Assembly (NCBI GenBank): GCA_017163975.1
Contig: JAFFSR010000033.1
Coordinates: 636,001-700,000 of the forward strand
Direction of reading: 5' to 3'
DNA: 64,000 bases
Origin: Anastatus disparis
Lineage: Eukaryota > Arthropoda > Insecta > Hymenoptera > Eupelmidae
The stretch's first letter is position 1. Each line of letters begins with the position of its first letter. This document shows positions 10,531 to 20,960 of the stretch, piece after piece. The notes beneath the pieces were generated by a model, which worked only from the letters and a program-made list of their open reading frames with translations, did no database searches and had not been told where the DNA came from. Position numbers and translations under genes: made by a program.

Positions 10531-11134
10531 GATGGCAAGTAGGCGAAGCAATCGAGCGCTCTAAGCCTTTTATACGTTATGTTTTCGTATTTAACCTTGC
10601 AATTGAAAAATGTTTTTTAATATTTTTTTATTGCTGAATCTTTATAAAATTATTTTATTTTTTTTTATAAGATTCAACATAATTTAATGAATACCATAAT
10701 TTTTTTTTTTTTAATTTCTGTAATTGTTATTACTATTTAAATTTATGTAACTTGTTGTTACTTTATCATTATTAATTTTCATCTGCATTTTCACCTTTAT
10801 TTACTTTTTTACTGAAATAACTTTTATCATAAAATTATCATAAAAATGAATAAGTCAAAGAAACTTTTAATTCTCAACTGTTAAAATAATTATAAACAAG
10901 TATTTTAATAACTATGTAAAATATTTATTGTTTAATAAAATAAGTTTTTAAAAAATTTATTTTCTAATAATTGTTAGTTTTATAATTATAAAATGTTGCA
11001 ATATTAGTATACAATGGAAATTGATAGTTTATATAATTACAGAATGTGTAGCAATGAAATATCATATTTTCAATATTTTAAAGAAGCAATCTTATTCTTA
11101 AGAGAAATTCAATGGTTCTATAAAATGCCAGTAA
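10531..11134. other. AT-rich spacer downstream of env
   Basis: No gene is recognised. The 3' LTR of gypsy element I would be expected here or further left, but no match to any LTR in the window was found, so that end is probably lost. Confidence 0.4.
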
Positions 11135-12242
11135 CTAAAATGTTGCTATGGCTAAATAACCTTGCTTCTTCATGACTTTCATGGCAAAAAGGTCTGGGTT
11201 TGAGAACGCCAGAGGTAGAGCATTTTCTATGATTTGCTTCTCCAATATACATCGGTACAGGACTATGTCACGATATAGTGATCCTAGTTGTTTATCGAGA
11301 TGTCTTCTGAGATTCATTATTTTTGCGTTGAAATATGTAGTAAGGATGATATCTGGCACCTCTAAACTTTTTCGGGTGGTAAATAATTTGCATCTTATGG
11401 TTTCTAAAATGAATAGTTCTGTTTGATCCGTTTTAATTAATTTATATCCGCATAGCATCTCTTCTCCAGTTTTGGTTAGACCAAAATTTATCTTCCCAGT
11501 TGAATTACCAAAGTAGATAACAGGAGCGTTCGAATTGTTATCAACCATACGTGTCCCTATACCTTTATATAGGATGGTGAATTTATCGAACTTACATGTG
11601 GATCCCATTACTGGGGTCCAGAAAATACAGCTTTCTTCCTCATCAATGCATCTACCGCTGGTGTAGCTGCATCGAGTCCCGATGCTTAGGATCACCATAT
11701 TCTTTTTTTTTATCAACGGTGACCTCTTAGTCTGTTGCTTTGATCTCCAGCTTCCCAGTCACGACTACTTTTTCGTATTCATATCCATTATCATTGTAAG
11801 TTGTACCCTCACAATATCCGTTTGCATCCAATCTTCCGGCGACTGTGACAGTCCTTCTATTGGTCGCGTTCACCAATATATTATTTATTACGGAGCGTCC
11901 ATATTTATATTGTCCATACCTAACGAGATCTTCGCATGCTTCTCTCGTTGCCAACTCCATGAATGTGGTAGAGCCTCCTTTTACTTTTGAGTTGTGCAAA
12001 TGCATACCGCAATACGTACTTTTCTGCTCTACCTTTATTCTACATTGGTAAGCTCGGACCTTAAAATATTGAGTATGTTGTAGCAGCTGGAGGTATATTT
12101 CTTCTTCAGCAGGTTCTGCGTCGGATAGCACGCAGTCCCCGACTTCTGTAAGTGCTATAGTTGTTATGTTGGGGGTGGCAGATCCGCATTCATATGTCGT
12201 AAAAGTGACGGCGACTCGAATATAAGTGTACAAAAAGAACAT
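11135..12242 (-). pseudogene. env: env-like glycoprotein of gypsy I, related to chuvirus-like glycoproteins
   Basis: Two pieces in different frames: 12242-11727 (171 codons) and 11716-11135 (193 codons). The first begins with a hydrophobic, signal-peptide-like stretch and then YECGSATPNITTI, TEVGDC and QCRIKVEQKS..YCGMHLH. The second carries SIGTRCSYTSGRC and further cysteines. The spacing of these motifs is that of class III-like glycoproteins of chuviruses (Jingchuvirales) and of insect retroelement env genes derived from them. The break is a TAA stop plus a frame change at a run of nine A on the coding strand. The C-terminal end stops before any membrane anchor, so the gene is truncated. 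It lies in the same orientation about 340 bp after integrase, and a splice acceptor precedes the start. An independent viral insertion remains possible. It is a broken fossil. Confidence 0.65.
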
Positions 12243-12260
12243 TAATTTGCAGTTTATCCT

Positions 12261-12285
12261 CCTATAACAAAGAGAAATAACTTAA
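12261..12285 (-). promoter_or_regulatory. Splice acceptor before env
   Basis: On the minus strand a pyrimidine-rich run TTATTTCTCTTTGTTATAG ends with AG at 12263-12262, about 20 bases before the env start codon at 12242. Insect errantivirus env is made from a spliced subgenomic RNA, so this site supports env being the third gene of the retroelement. Confidence 0.55.
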
Positions 12286-12580
12286 GATTATTCGCAGACT
12301 CATTATGCTGATACAGGTATGGTTATTATGTTGCGTAGTTACAGTCGATTGAGGTTATAAGCATTTGTACCCAATTACTAAGATAAATTTTGAAGATGCG
12401 TGATTAGGTAAAGTGTATTCACCAACTTGCTTAAGTTTCTTCATTCGTTATTACATCCAAAGAAAAAAAAAATTTGGATATGCATACGTATCACAAAGCA
12501 AAGAAATCGAATGATAAAAAAAATAAATAATACGCAGATTTACGTTAATTATCGTTATGTGTATTTACTTTAAGAAATCT

Positions 12581-14292
12581 TTAGTCAAATGTAGAGTTCT
12601 GATCATTATCGATCGAGCTTTCAGATCTTAGTTTTGTTAAGCGCAATTTATTTGGGTGTACAATTTTGGTAGTGTTTTTAAAAGAAATTTTAATATTTTT
12701 ACCATTTTCTAATATTTCGAGAATTCTATGTGGCCCGGTATACTGCGGTTGGAATTTTCCTTTTCTAGGTTCTATTAATAGCATTACGTGGTCATTAACC
12801 TTAAAATTACACGGGTTTAACTTCCTATCGTAATATTCCTTGGAACGTCTTTTTGCGTTATTTAGATTTTCTTTAGCTAATTCGTGTATTTCTAACAATT
12901 TTGATCTTAATCCAGTCAAATAGTCATAATAAGTATCGGTAGTATTTTTCCCCAATATCGCCCTTGCTGATGGAACGCGAGCTATCTTCCCATATACACA
13001 TTCGTATGGGATGAGCTTCGTCCCTTTATGAACGCTGGTATTGTAGGAAAATGCCGCACATCCACACCATTCATCCCATTGTCGTATATTTGATACATAG
13101 TTCATTAACCATTCCTTTAACGAGTGATGCATTCGCTCAATAGATCCATTGGATTGAGGGTGAAATGCGGTGGTAGTACATGTTTTAATTTTACACATTT
13201 TCGCGACGTTTTTCATTAATGAACTGATAAAATTTGCACCTTGATTCGTCAAGACTATCCTTGGTGACCCATGAATAAAAACAAATCGTTTCAGAAAAGC
13301 ATCGGCAATTGCCGTTGACGTAGTTGAATCTAAAGGGACAGCTATACAAAATTTTGTTAGCAAATCTTGCATCGTCAAAATGTACATGTTCCCATTTCTG
13401 GTCCTATCCAATGGACCTACGATATCTAACGAAATCTTTTCGAAGCTAGAACCCGGTGTGTCTGTTAACACCATAGGTTGCTTAACCTTATTTCTAACTA
13501 CTTTATTTAGTTGACAAGTGCGACAAGCGTTGACAAAATTTTGGATTCTCGCTTTCATATTTGGCCAAAAATAGTGTTGTCTAACTCGGTTATATGTCTT
13601 TGTTATACCTTTATGGCCGTTTATTGGTAACTCGTGAATTTTGCGTATAATTTGTTCACGCAGATCTACTTCTGGTATTTGTATCAAGTTTTTACAGATT
13701 ATTATCTTAGTTTGAGAATCTGAAAATATATCTTTCAACAGATCGACAATTTCACTCCACGTGATATCGTCTATCTGTTCTGTTTTTGAAATTCTCAAGG
13801 ATACCAGAGACGTTGTTTGGCATACGTCTAGCAGTGAAAAAATAGCATCCTTGAAAATTTCTTTATCTGTTTGTATATGCAGATTTTCTTTAATTGGCAA
13901 AGCTATCAGAATCTTTTTGTCATTTTCAATGACTTTTGCTCTTGCAAGGACACTATCTTGCAGGGGCGAAAGTCTTTGTTCTTGTTGCAGAAAAAGTGCT
14001 CCTGAATCGAGAGGTTGATTTTTTTGTGTTATGAAATAGGTCAGATTGTCTTTTGCCATGAGAAAGTTATCTCTCGTTTCGATTATATTTCGTGATGGTC
14101 GAGGTCGATTTGATTCGTCTCGATCTATCTCATACTCAACAGATAGAGGAGCTTCATTCGCCCGGGACGGATTTAAATGTAATTCGTCCCTGAGCGATTG
14201 ATGATCCTCAAAAATATTTGTATTTTCATTCATAGCATCGTCAGTCACGTGAGCATCTTCGGGTGGTTTATTTGCTGTGGCTTCTAAAGATT
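12581..14292 (-). pseudogene. pol: Ty3/gypsy I pol: integrase
   Basis: An open stretch of about 555 codons from 14248, continuing upstream in the same frame to the inserted MITE. A zinc-binding HHCC motif is complete (H205, H212, C242, C245). The catalytic core shows LDIVGP (D275) and GSIERMHH (E371), but the second acid is asparagine (LTNQG, N335, codon AAT), so strand transfer is expected to be dead. A C-terminal basic region with QPQYTGPHRILEI follows, as in gypsy integrases. The role would be insertion of the cDNA into host DNA. The frame is otherwise intact over 1.67 kb, suggesting moderate age. Confidence 0.9.
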
Positions 14293-14294
14293 CT

Positions 14295-14683
14295 TTAAGA
14301 GGAGGTCACGTATCTCTGTCCTTTTCTAATCAAAGAATTGAATTTTTTACAGAAACTAATAACTTTATCAAAAAATGAAGAGAAAGCCGCATCTCGTTAT
14401 AAAAAAAGCAATATTTTCTTTTATAAGAAAGAATTAATTCAATTGCTTCGTTTTCAAGAAAACCTTGAAAAACTTAAATCATAGAGGTTAGGGTGGACAA
14501 TTTGGTTTTTCAAGGTTTTCTTGAAAACAAAGCAATAAAATTAATTTTTTCTTATCAAAGAAAATATTGCTTTTTTTGATACAAGATGCGGCTTTCTCTT
14601 CATTTTTTGATAAAGTTATTAGTTTTTGTAAAAAAATCATTTCTTTGATTAGAAAAGGACAGAGATACGTGACCTCCTCTTAA
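14295..14683. mobile_element. TTAA foldback MITE (family A) in pol
   Basis: A complete palindrome of 389 bp with TTAA at 14295-14298 and 14680-14683 and arms of about 190 bp starting GAGGAGGTCACGTATCTC. Removing the element and one TTAA leaves the flanking pol frame open and continuous, which independently proves the insertion point and the TTAA duplication. Confidence 0.93.
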
Positions 14684-14877
14684 GGATGTCTAGTGTCTGT
14701 GACAATTCGTCGGCTGGCAGTTGATATCTGTCTTGCTCGGTTTTAGTCAATTTTACGCTTGTTAGTATGCTGTCAAAGGGTATCTTGTCGTCATAGTCAA
14801 AAGAATATATATGTTCGTCTCCGTCTTGGCGCGTTAACCATCGTATAGATATATATTACTTTATTATTTGATTTAAT

Positions 14878-14964
14878 GTATACTGGACGGACACTGATTT
14901 GCGACCCAATGTTTATTCAAAAGGCACGGACATGGGGTCGCGAATCAGTGTCCGTCCAGTGTAC
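14878..14964. repeat. Inverted micro-duplication in pol
   Basis: Thirty bases (14878-14907, ending TTTGCGACCC) are repeated inverted at 14935-14964 around a 27-base spacer. The inversion terminates the RT/RNase H frame at 14913. No terminal repeats or target duplication are seen, so a replication template switch is more likely than a transposon. Confidence 0.6.
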
Positions 14965-16556
14965 TGTTTGTTTTGGCACAAATAAAAACTGTCCTTACTG
15001 TTTCTTACTGCTAGGAAGTCATTCTTTTTAAACAGTGTCTCAGTTGCGATTGACTCTAAAGCGTTTATTTCATAGACCGGTTTACATGTGTTTTCCTCAG
15101 ACGTTATCTCAATGATTTCTTTAGTTTCCGATTTGCGTATATTTTGCACTTCGTTATCCGGAGGGTTACGTGATAGCGCATCGGCCACGAAATTAATTTT
15201 TCCTGGAAGATATCTGATTGTAAAGTTAAATTTGTCTCTTAATTCAAAATACCATTTTTTTAATTTAGATGTACAGTCCTTTATTTTGTGCAGCCAAACG
15301 AGAGGTTGGTGGTCAGATATAAAGGTGAAATGTCGGCCAATCAGACAATAATCGAATTGGTGACCGCAAAATTGCATTGCGAGTAGTTCCTTTTTGATAG
15401 TGCTATAATTCATCTCGGTTTTTGTAAGCAATCGGCTTGCGTAAGCTACAGGTAAATCTGAATTTTCCTTCCTTTGCGATAGGACACCACCGAATGCGTA
15501 GTCTGAGGCGTCTGTTGTAACAAAGAATTCCTCTTCGAAGTTTGGATGTTGCAAAATTGGTTCATTAATTAGGCAGTTTTTGAGCGTCTCAAAAGCTATT
15601 TCCTGTTCATCTGCCCAATTGTAAGCTACTGCTTTTTTCAAAAGGTTTGTCGATGGCTTTGCGATCGTTGCAAAATTTGGGATGAAACGTCGATAATATC
15701 CGCACAGACCAAGAAATTGGCGTATTCCCTTGACATTTCGTGGACGAGGAAATTTTTCGACAGCTTGGGTCTTATTTGGGTCTGGTCTTATGCCTTTATG
15801 ACTAATCTCGTGATCAAGAAATGTCACTGATGTTTCGTAAAATTGGCACTTTAAGGGATTCAACTTTAGGTTAGATTTCCTTAAAGTCTCTGTAAATTCC
15901 ACAAATAATTCGTCTAGATCGTTTAGATTTTCCGCAAACAGTATGACATCATCAATATATCCTAGCTTTCCTTTTCCTTTCGAGCTTAGATCTAACGGTT
16001 TATGCCCTAATATTTTATTGGTTAGTTCTTGAAAAGTACTTGCCGCTGTTCGAATTCCGAAAGGCATTCTTTTGAAGTGAAAGTGACCATAAGGAGTAGA
16101 GAAGGCTGTTTTCTCTCGGTCTTCATCTCTAATCATCACCTGATGGAAACCTGAATACATATCCACGACGATAAAATAGCGAGCCCCGCCGAGCTGCTCG
16201 ACTAAATGTGTAATATATGGGATTGGATGTGGATATGGCTTGATCTTTTCATTTAATTTTCGGAAATCGACTACAACTCTCCACTGTGGCTTCCCTTCAA
16301 TATCGTCTTTCTTTTTGACAACCCAGAGGGGGCTGTTAAAAGGCGATTCACTTCTTTCGACTATATCTGATTCTAACAATTTACTTATTTGCTCGTAAAC
16401 AACTTCTTGCAATTTTTGAGGTATTGGATACTGTCTTACGTTCACTGGTTCTTCGTCGTAGGTTTCGATTTTATGTTCGATTATGTTAGTGGCAGAAAGG
16501 GTTTCTCCTTTCAAATGAAAAACATCAGCAGTTTTTTCAATGACCTTCTGATCCAA
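14913..16556 (-). pseudogene. pol: Ty3/gypsy I pol: reverse transcriptase and RNase H
   Basis: 547 codons. The RT catalytic box is GYIDDVILF (Y200-D203), preceded by WRVVVDFRKLN and the VDMYSGFHQ segment with an aspartate near 132. The RNase H domain keeps its acids (D349 in TTDASDYAFGG, E390, D415 in SDHQPL). The connecting region has FLGLCGYYRRFI, standard for Ty3/gypsy. The first residues of the frame are not a true start; the protein continues from the upstream linker in another frame, crossing AAAAATTTTGG near 16560. Downstream the frame ends at the inverted micro-duplication. The catalytic core looks undamaged. Confidence 0.93.
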
Positions 16557-17280
16557 AATTTTTGTGTTTTAAACTTCGATTATTCTTTTTATATGGCTTG
16601 ACATAGAATTCAGTGACAGTATTTATGTCTAAGATAGTTCTGTTGATGCATGGTTCTATATCAGAGTAATTTACATTATTTTCTGTTGGTTGATTCACCT
16701 GATTTATTTCGATATAGTCCAGCAAATTTGCACCTGGAAGGAAATCTCGAATTATTATATTTTCTTCAGTGGTTTCTGTGCTTTCGATATCTGATATTTC
16801 AATTTCCCCTTTGGTTAGACGTGTGCTTACCGTGTTGCGCGGAGCTTCTTCGGGCTTAGCATAAGTCTTGTAGGTGCTATGTCGCACATTGTCATCATCG
16901 CTTACCGTGTTGCGCGGGGCGTTCTCGGGCTTTGCGTACGATGGTTTTGGATTTCGGCCGGGGGATTCGATTAAATTTGCGATAGAGTTCGGAGCTTCAT
17001 CGTCTACCGTGTTGCGCGAAGCATTTTCGGACTCAACGCATGACGTTGCAGAATTGGGTAACACCTGCACAGAAAACTTAGATTTCGGAATTATATTTTC
17101 TTGAATTTGAAGGTCTTCTTTGGAAGATGAGCAAATAGTACTGTCTGAGTAGCATCTCTGAAAGACTCGATCGTATTCTTCACCATATTCGAAAGTAATT
17201 AAGTCGTTGATTAGTTCGTCGGCTGACCTTGTATCATCTTCATTGGCCTGCATAGAAACAAGAAAAGGTGCTCGATTCGT
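16537..17280 (-). pseudogene. pol: Ty3/gypsy I pol: acidic linker with NTV repeats
   Basis: A 238-codon frame between protease and RT (17253-16537), open upstream to the MITE at 17285. It is rich in D, E, N and S and has three copies of a short unit resembling ENAPRNTV (plus-strand footprints near 17010-17030, 16900-16920 and 16830-16850, each with CCGTGTTGCGC in DNA). No domain is recognised; similar disordered linkers separate protease from RT in some gypsy elements. It overlaps the RT frame by about 20 bases in a different frame. Confidence 0.6.
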
Positions 17281-17284
17281 GACG

Positions 17285-17694
17285 TTAACGGGATGTCGTA
17301 GTTGTTGGAATCGATTTTTGCTTTTTTTATCTTACTAATATCTTTTTAAATTTATTATTTGGACAAATATAATGACTTGTCCGCGGTAAAACTATGTTAA
17401 TACAATAATTTTTGTTAAATTAAAAATTCAATTTAGCTTCATATTTTTTTATGAACTTTGAATGAAAATTAGATATCAAGCTCGATGAACCTAACCTCAA
17501 AATAGTATATATCGAAAGTTTGTTTATAACTTTTTATGTATATTATTTTGGTAAATTTCTTGACTTGTCCGCGCTAAGGATTAATCTTTCGAATTTTCTC
17601 ACTGAAGTGAAAGAATTTGATTTGACGCACTGTTTACTCATGAACTTTGAATAAAAATATTATTAGGAGAAGCAGAACTACGATATCCTCTTAA
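17285..17694. mobile_element. TTAA element (family D) in pol
   Basis: The ends TTAACGGGATGTCGTAGTT (from 17285) and AACTACGATATCCTCTTAA (to 17694) are inverted repeats of about 20 bp with TTAA at both sides. The body holds two direct copies of GACTTGTCCGCG. A related segment lies at 36448-36515 in opposite orientation. The insertion separates the protease part of pol from the linker. Confidence 0.75.
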
Positions 17695-17709
17695 CTTCTT
17701 TTATATCTT

Positions 17710-18358
17710 CTATATCTTCTCTTCTTCCATGAAGAGAGTGCTATCTTTGTCTATAAAAATTTTCTCGTTACGATGCTGATAATATTTCTGTGTTGGTTCT
17801 AGAGTTAGCAGTGTTATCTTTAGGTCGATATCAAAGATATTTGTATTGAATACTTCTATGTCAACGTAGCCTCCGTCGTTGATTGCCATGACATTTCTTG
17901 CCACTATGCCTTTTTCGTTAAACTTTATTTTCCTAATATAGCTATATTCATCTTCTGTGTTATTCAACGGGAATCGTACAGTTGCGGTTGCTAGAGCAGG
18001 TTTTCTTAACGTCTTTTAAATTAACAAAAGGCAAGGTTTTGTCTTCGAAAATTAGTGCCTTTCGATAGTAATCGAGGCTTGCACCGTGCTGCTCACAGAA
18101 GTTTGAACCTATAATTGCTTCTGTTTTCATCGGACAATCATTGGCGACTATAATGACCTCTGTTGGGGATCCATATATGTCAATGACGCATGTACCAATC
18201 GAAGGTATATCGGTTCCCGATATTCCTCTTAACAATGGTCGGTTTAATTCGTTAACCATTACGTCTCCGTTAAAAATGCCTATTTTGGCTATATTGGGCT
18301 GCGCACCTGAATCAACCATAGTTTCAACGAAATCATGTAGAAATTGTGGGGATTTCAC
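17710..18358 (-). pseudogene. pol: Ty3/gypsy I protease region
   Basis: Two frames, 18358-17960 and 17967-17710. The first has the aspartic protease active site VDSGAQPNIAKIG and a downstream glycine/hydrophobic segment (AIIGSNF) that fits the flap and second half of a retropepsin. The second continues toward the linker with alternating hydrophobic residues. A frame break lies near 17960-17967 and another near the end of the second piece. The active-site D-S-G is kept. Its role would be cleavage of the Gag-Pol polyprotein. Confidence 0.8.
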
Positions 18359-18381
18359 GATGACGATTAGCGTTGTTCCTT

Positions 18382-19117
18382 CTAAGTTGACGGTGTAGAC
18401 GTAAGTTCTGTTATAATCGCGTTCACTGGACGCGTTTTCTCGGTTGCCGCTCCAGGAGCGCCCTTCGCTGGAGCGTTCGTCTCGTTTTTTTGTTGATTCT
18501 CTTTAACCCATTTCAATTTACGGCATTCTTCCTTTACATGACCTCTGTTTTCGCAATAGGTACATATTTTTATCTGGTAATTGTTATTATGACTTTTGCT
18601 TCTGTCATTTGATTGGTTATTGGTCTGGTTGTATCTCCCCTGATCAGATGTGGTTGCTCGTGACACATCCGGTTTTACAGCTGCTGCTTCGTTCGTATCT
18701 CGTCTATTTTCATAGAGATTCTTATTTCTTTCGTTGATCTTATATCCATGCTTGAAGTTGTCCCTATCAATCTGCTTATCTACCGCGATTGCGTCGTTGA
18801 ATACTTCGTTCAGAGTCAAGTTTGCTGGGTTTTTAAGCCTTTGCCTAAATTCCGGCGGTAAGCCGTCTCGAAATCCTTCGATTATATCTCCTTCGATTTC
18901 AGAAAGTTCGTTACGAGTTAATTCATTGCTGATATCGAAACGTTTTCGATTGATAATAGCTCCTTTAAGGTCAACGATTCGTGTAATAAAATTAAGCAGT
19001 GACTCGTTCCTTCCCTTATAAATTTGATCAAGTTTACCTCTTAGATTGTTTAGAGTTTTTGTGGGGGCAAAAACGGATTTTAGTCTATTGACGAATCCGT
19101 CCAATGTTCCGAAATTA
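18382..19117 (-). pseudogene. gag: Ty3/gypsy I gag, C-terminal part
   Basis: The frame contains capsid-like helices (KLDQIYKGRNESLLNFITRI) and a zinc knuckle CTYCENRGHVKEEC (C-x2-C-x4-H-x4-C) for RNA binding. It is the downstream half of a gag cut by the LINE at about 19118-23275; the upstream half is at 23276-24010. The protease frame starts 24 bases after its end, in another frame. Confidence 0.85.
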
Positions 19118-19128
19118 TCCACACACAA

Positions 19129-20060
19129 GATGGCGACGGAGGCGAAAGTGCCTCCCGACAAGTCTAAAGATAAATATTTTAAATGTCATCCTAAACAGAA
19201 GTGTACAACTGTAGTGTGCCTAATTTGTGAAAGTGTTTACCATAAAAGTGATTTTGAAAGATTAGATAATATAAAATATATCAGTAACACCTTGATAATA
19301 TGTCCAGATCATGTGGACGAAATAACCTTAACCTCAAAAAATGATAACGTGGAACTAAATGAAAATGCAAAAATATAAAAGTGATGACGAAGTCGTAATA
19401 GATTGCATGAATGAGGAAAGTGTAGCTACTGTAGAAAACTTATTAAAACAAAAAACACAAAATAGTTTTAAAGTACAAACAGAACAACTAATGAACCCGA
19501 AAATGAAAATTGTTGGAATAGAAAAATTCAATAAGTGTAAAGACGCTGATATTGAAAAAGACATCAATAAAAGAAATTTCAAAAATGACAAATCAGCAAG
19601 TAACGCCTGCAAAGTTTTGCATATGTATACCAATAAGACATCTAAAACAGAAACTGCAATAATTGAGGTAACAGCCGAAATTTATAAGAAAATTAAAGAG
19701 AACAATGATAAAATTTTTGTGGGACACCAAAGATGTAAGGTCTATGACCTTATTAATGTTAAACCATGCTATAAATGTGGAAGATTTGGACATAGTACAA
19801 CAAAATGCTACAATGAGGTGGCATGTACGAAATGTGCTGGGAAACATGAGGCGAATCATTGTAATAAAAATATTTTGCAATGTGTTAATTGCATTTACAG
19901 CAATAACAAATACCAAGCTAACCATGATACAAATCACTCTGCATGTGATAGTGACACGTGTGCAATATTCAAATCAAAAATAAAAAAATACATAGAACAG
20001 ACTGATTATCCAATAAAGCCTGTTTTACCGAAATATGATGGTACAGCAGGAAACTACTAA
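19129..20060 (+). pseudogene. LINE ORF1 (CCHC zinc-knuckle protein)
   Basis: The N-terminal piece 19129-19377 starts MATEAKVPPDKSK and has a cysteine pattern KCTTVVCLICESVYHKSD. The second piece 19359-20060 has zinc knuckles CYKCGRFGHSTTKC (C137-C150) and CTKCAGKHEANHC (C156-C168) and a third Cys/His cluster, the usual nucleic-acid-binding end of ORF1 in Jockey/CR1/I groups. A one-base frame break near 19360-19377 separates the two pieces. The protein would bind LINE RNA. Confidence 0.85.
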
Positions 20061-20172
20061 AGAAGATCTACAACTACACAATCGATGACGTCTATACCAG
20101 AAGCACTGACGGGAAGCAGAAACAGTTTATTAAGTGACGACTCACCTTGGCATATAAACAATAATAAACGCA

Positions 20173-20949
20173 ATGGCACATAATAATGATATAGATATAG
20201 TAGAAAATGAAAAAATTTGTGATAGTCTTGAAACTCTCAACGGATATGTTTGTGATACTAATAACTTAATACTTTATGTAAATATAAGAAGCTTAAACGC
20301 AAATTTTGAAAGATTACAAATGTTGGTTGAGGGTTTAGTGACTAAGCCGAATATAATTGTATGTGCAGAGACATGGAATCTTGAACATTATAAATACTAT
20401 GGGATAAATGGGTACAAAATATACTACAATAATAGTAGATTAAATAAAGCAGATGGTGTGGTTATGTATATTAGTGAAATCTTGTGTGAGACAACTAGTG
20501 CAGAGAATTATGGTAAACTAAGTATAATAAATACTAAAATCAAAATGCAAGATAACGAAAATATAGAAATAAGCGGAATATACAGATCACATGACTTACA
20601 TAAAACGGAATTTATATTAAATTTAGAAAGATTCTTAAAAACAAAGGAAAATATTAAAAATTATTATATTATTGGGGATTTTAACATCGATATCTTGGAG
20701 CAGGACTGTCTCAGTCTTGATTTCCTAAATAATTTCTTAGAAAAAGGATACATACCTTACTTTAATGGTATAACAAGGCCAAAAGATAACAATTCTGAAG
20801 GTTCTTGCATAGATAATGTTTTTATTAAAACAGATGGTAAAAATATTAAATCATACAAATTAAGTCTGCATTTTACAGATCATTTTCCATTAATAGTCAC
20901 GACTGAAAATATATGTTCTAAAGAAATTGATAAAGTTAATTACAAATAA
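20173..20949 (+). pseudogene. LINE ORF2, endonuclease domain
   Basis: An apurinic-like endonuclease fold: NIRSLNANFERL at the start, CAETWN (catalytic glutamate), ISGIYRSH, IIGDFNIDIL (metal site), then DNVFIK and HFTDHFPLIV (catalytic D and H near the end). It nicks target DNA to prime reverse transcription. A single-base break at about 20943-20949 puts the RT part in another frame. Confidence 0.88.
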
Positions 20950-20960
20950 GCTATTATAAA

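Noticed and set aside
16874..17104. Plus-strand ORF opposite the pol linker
   Set aside because: Antisense shadow of the repeated NTV units; no supporting motif.
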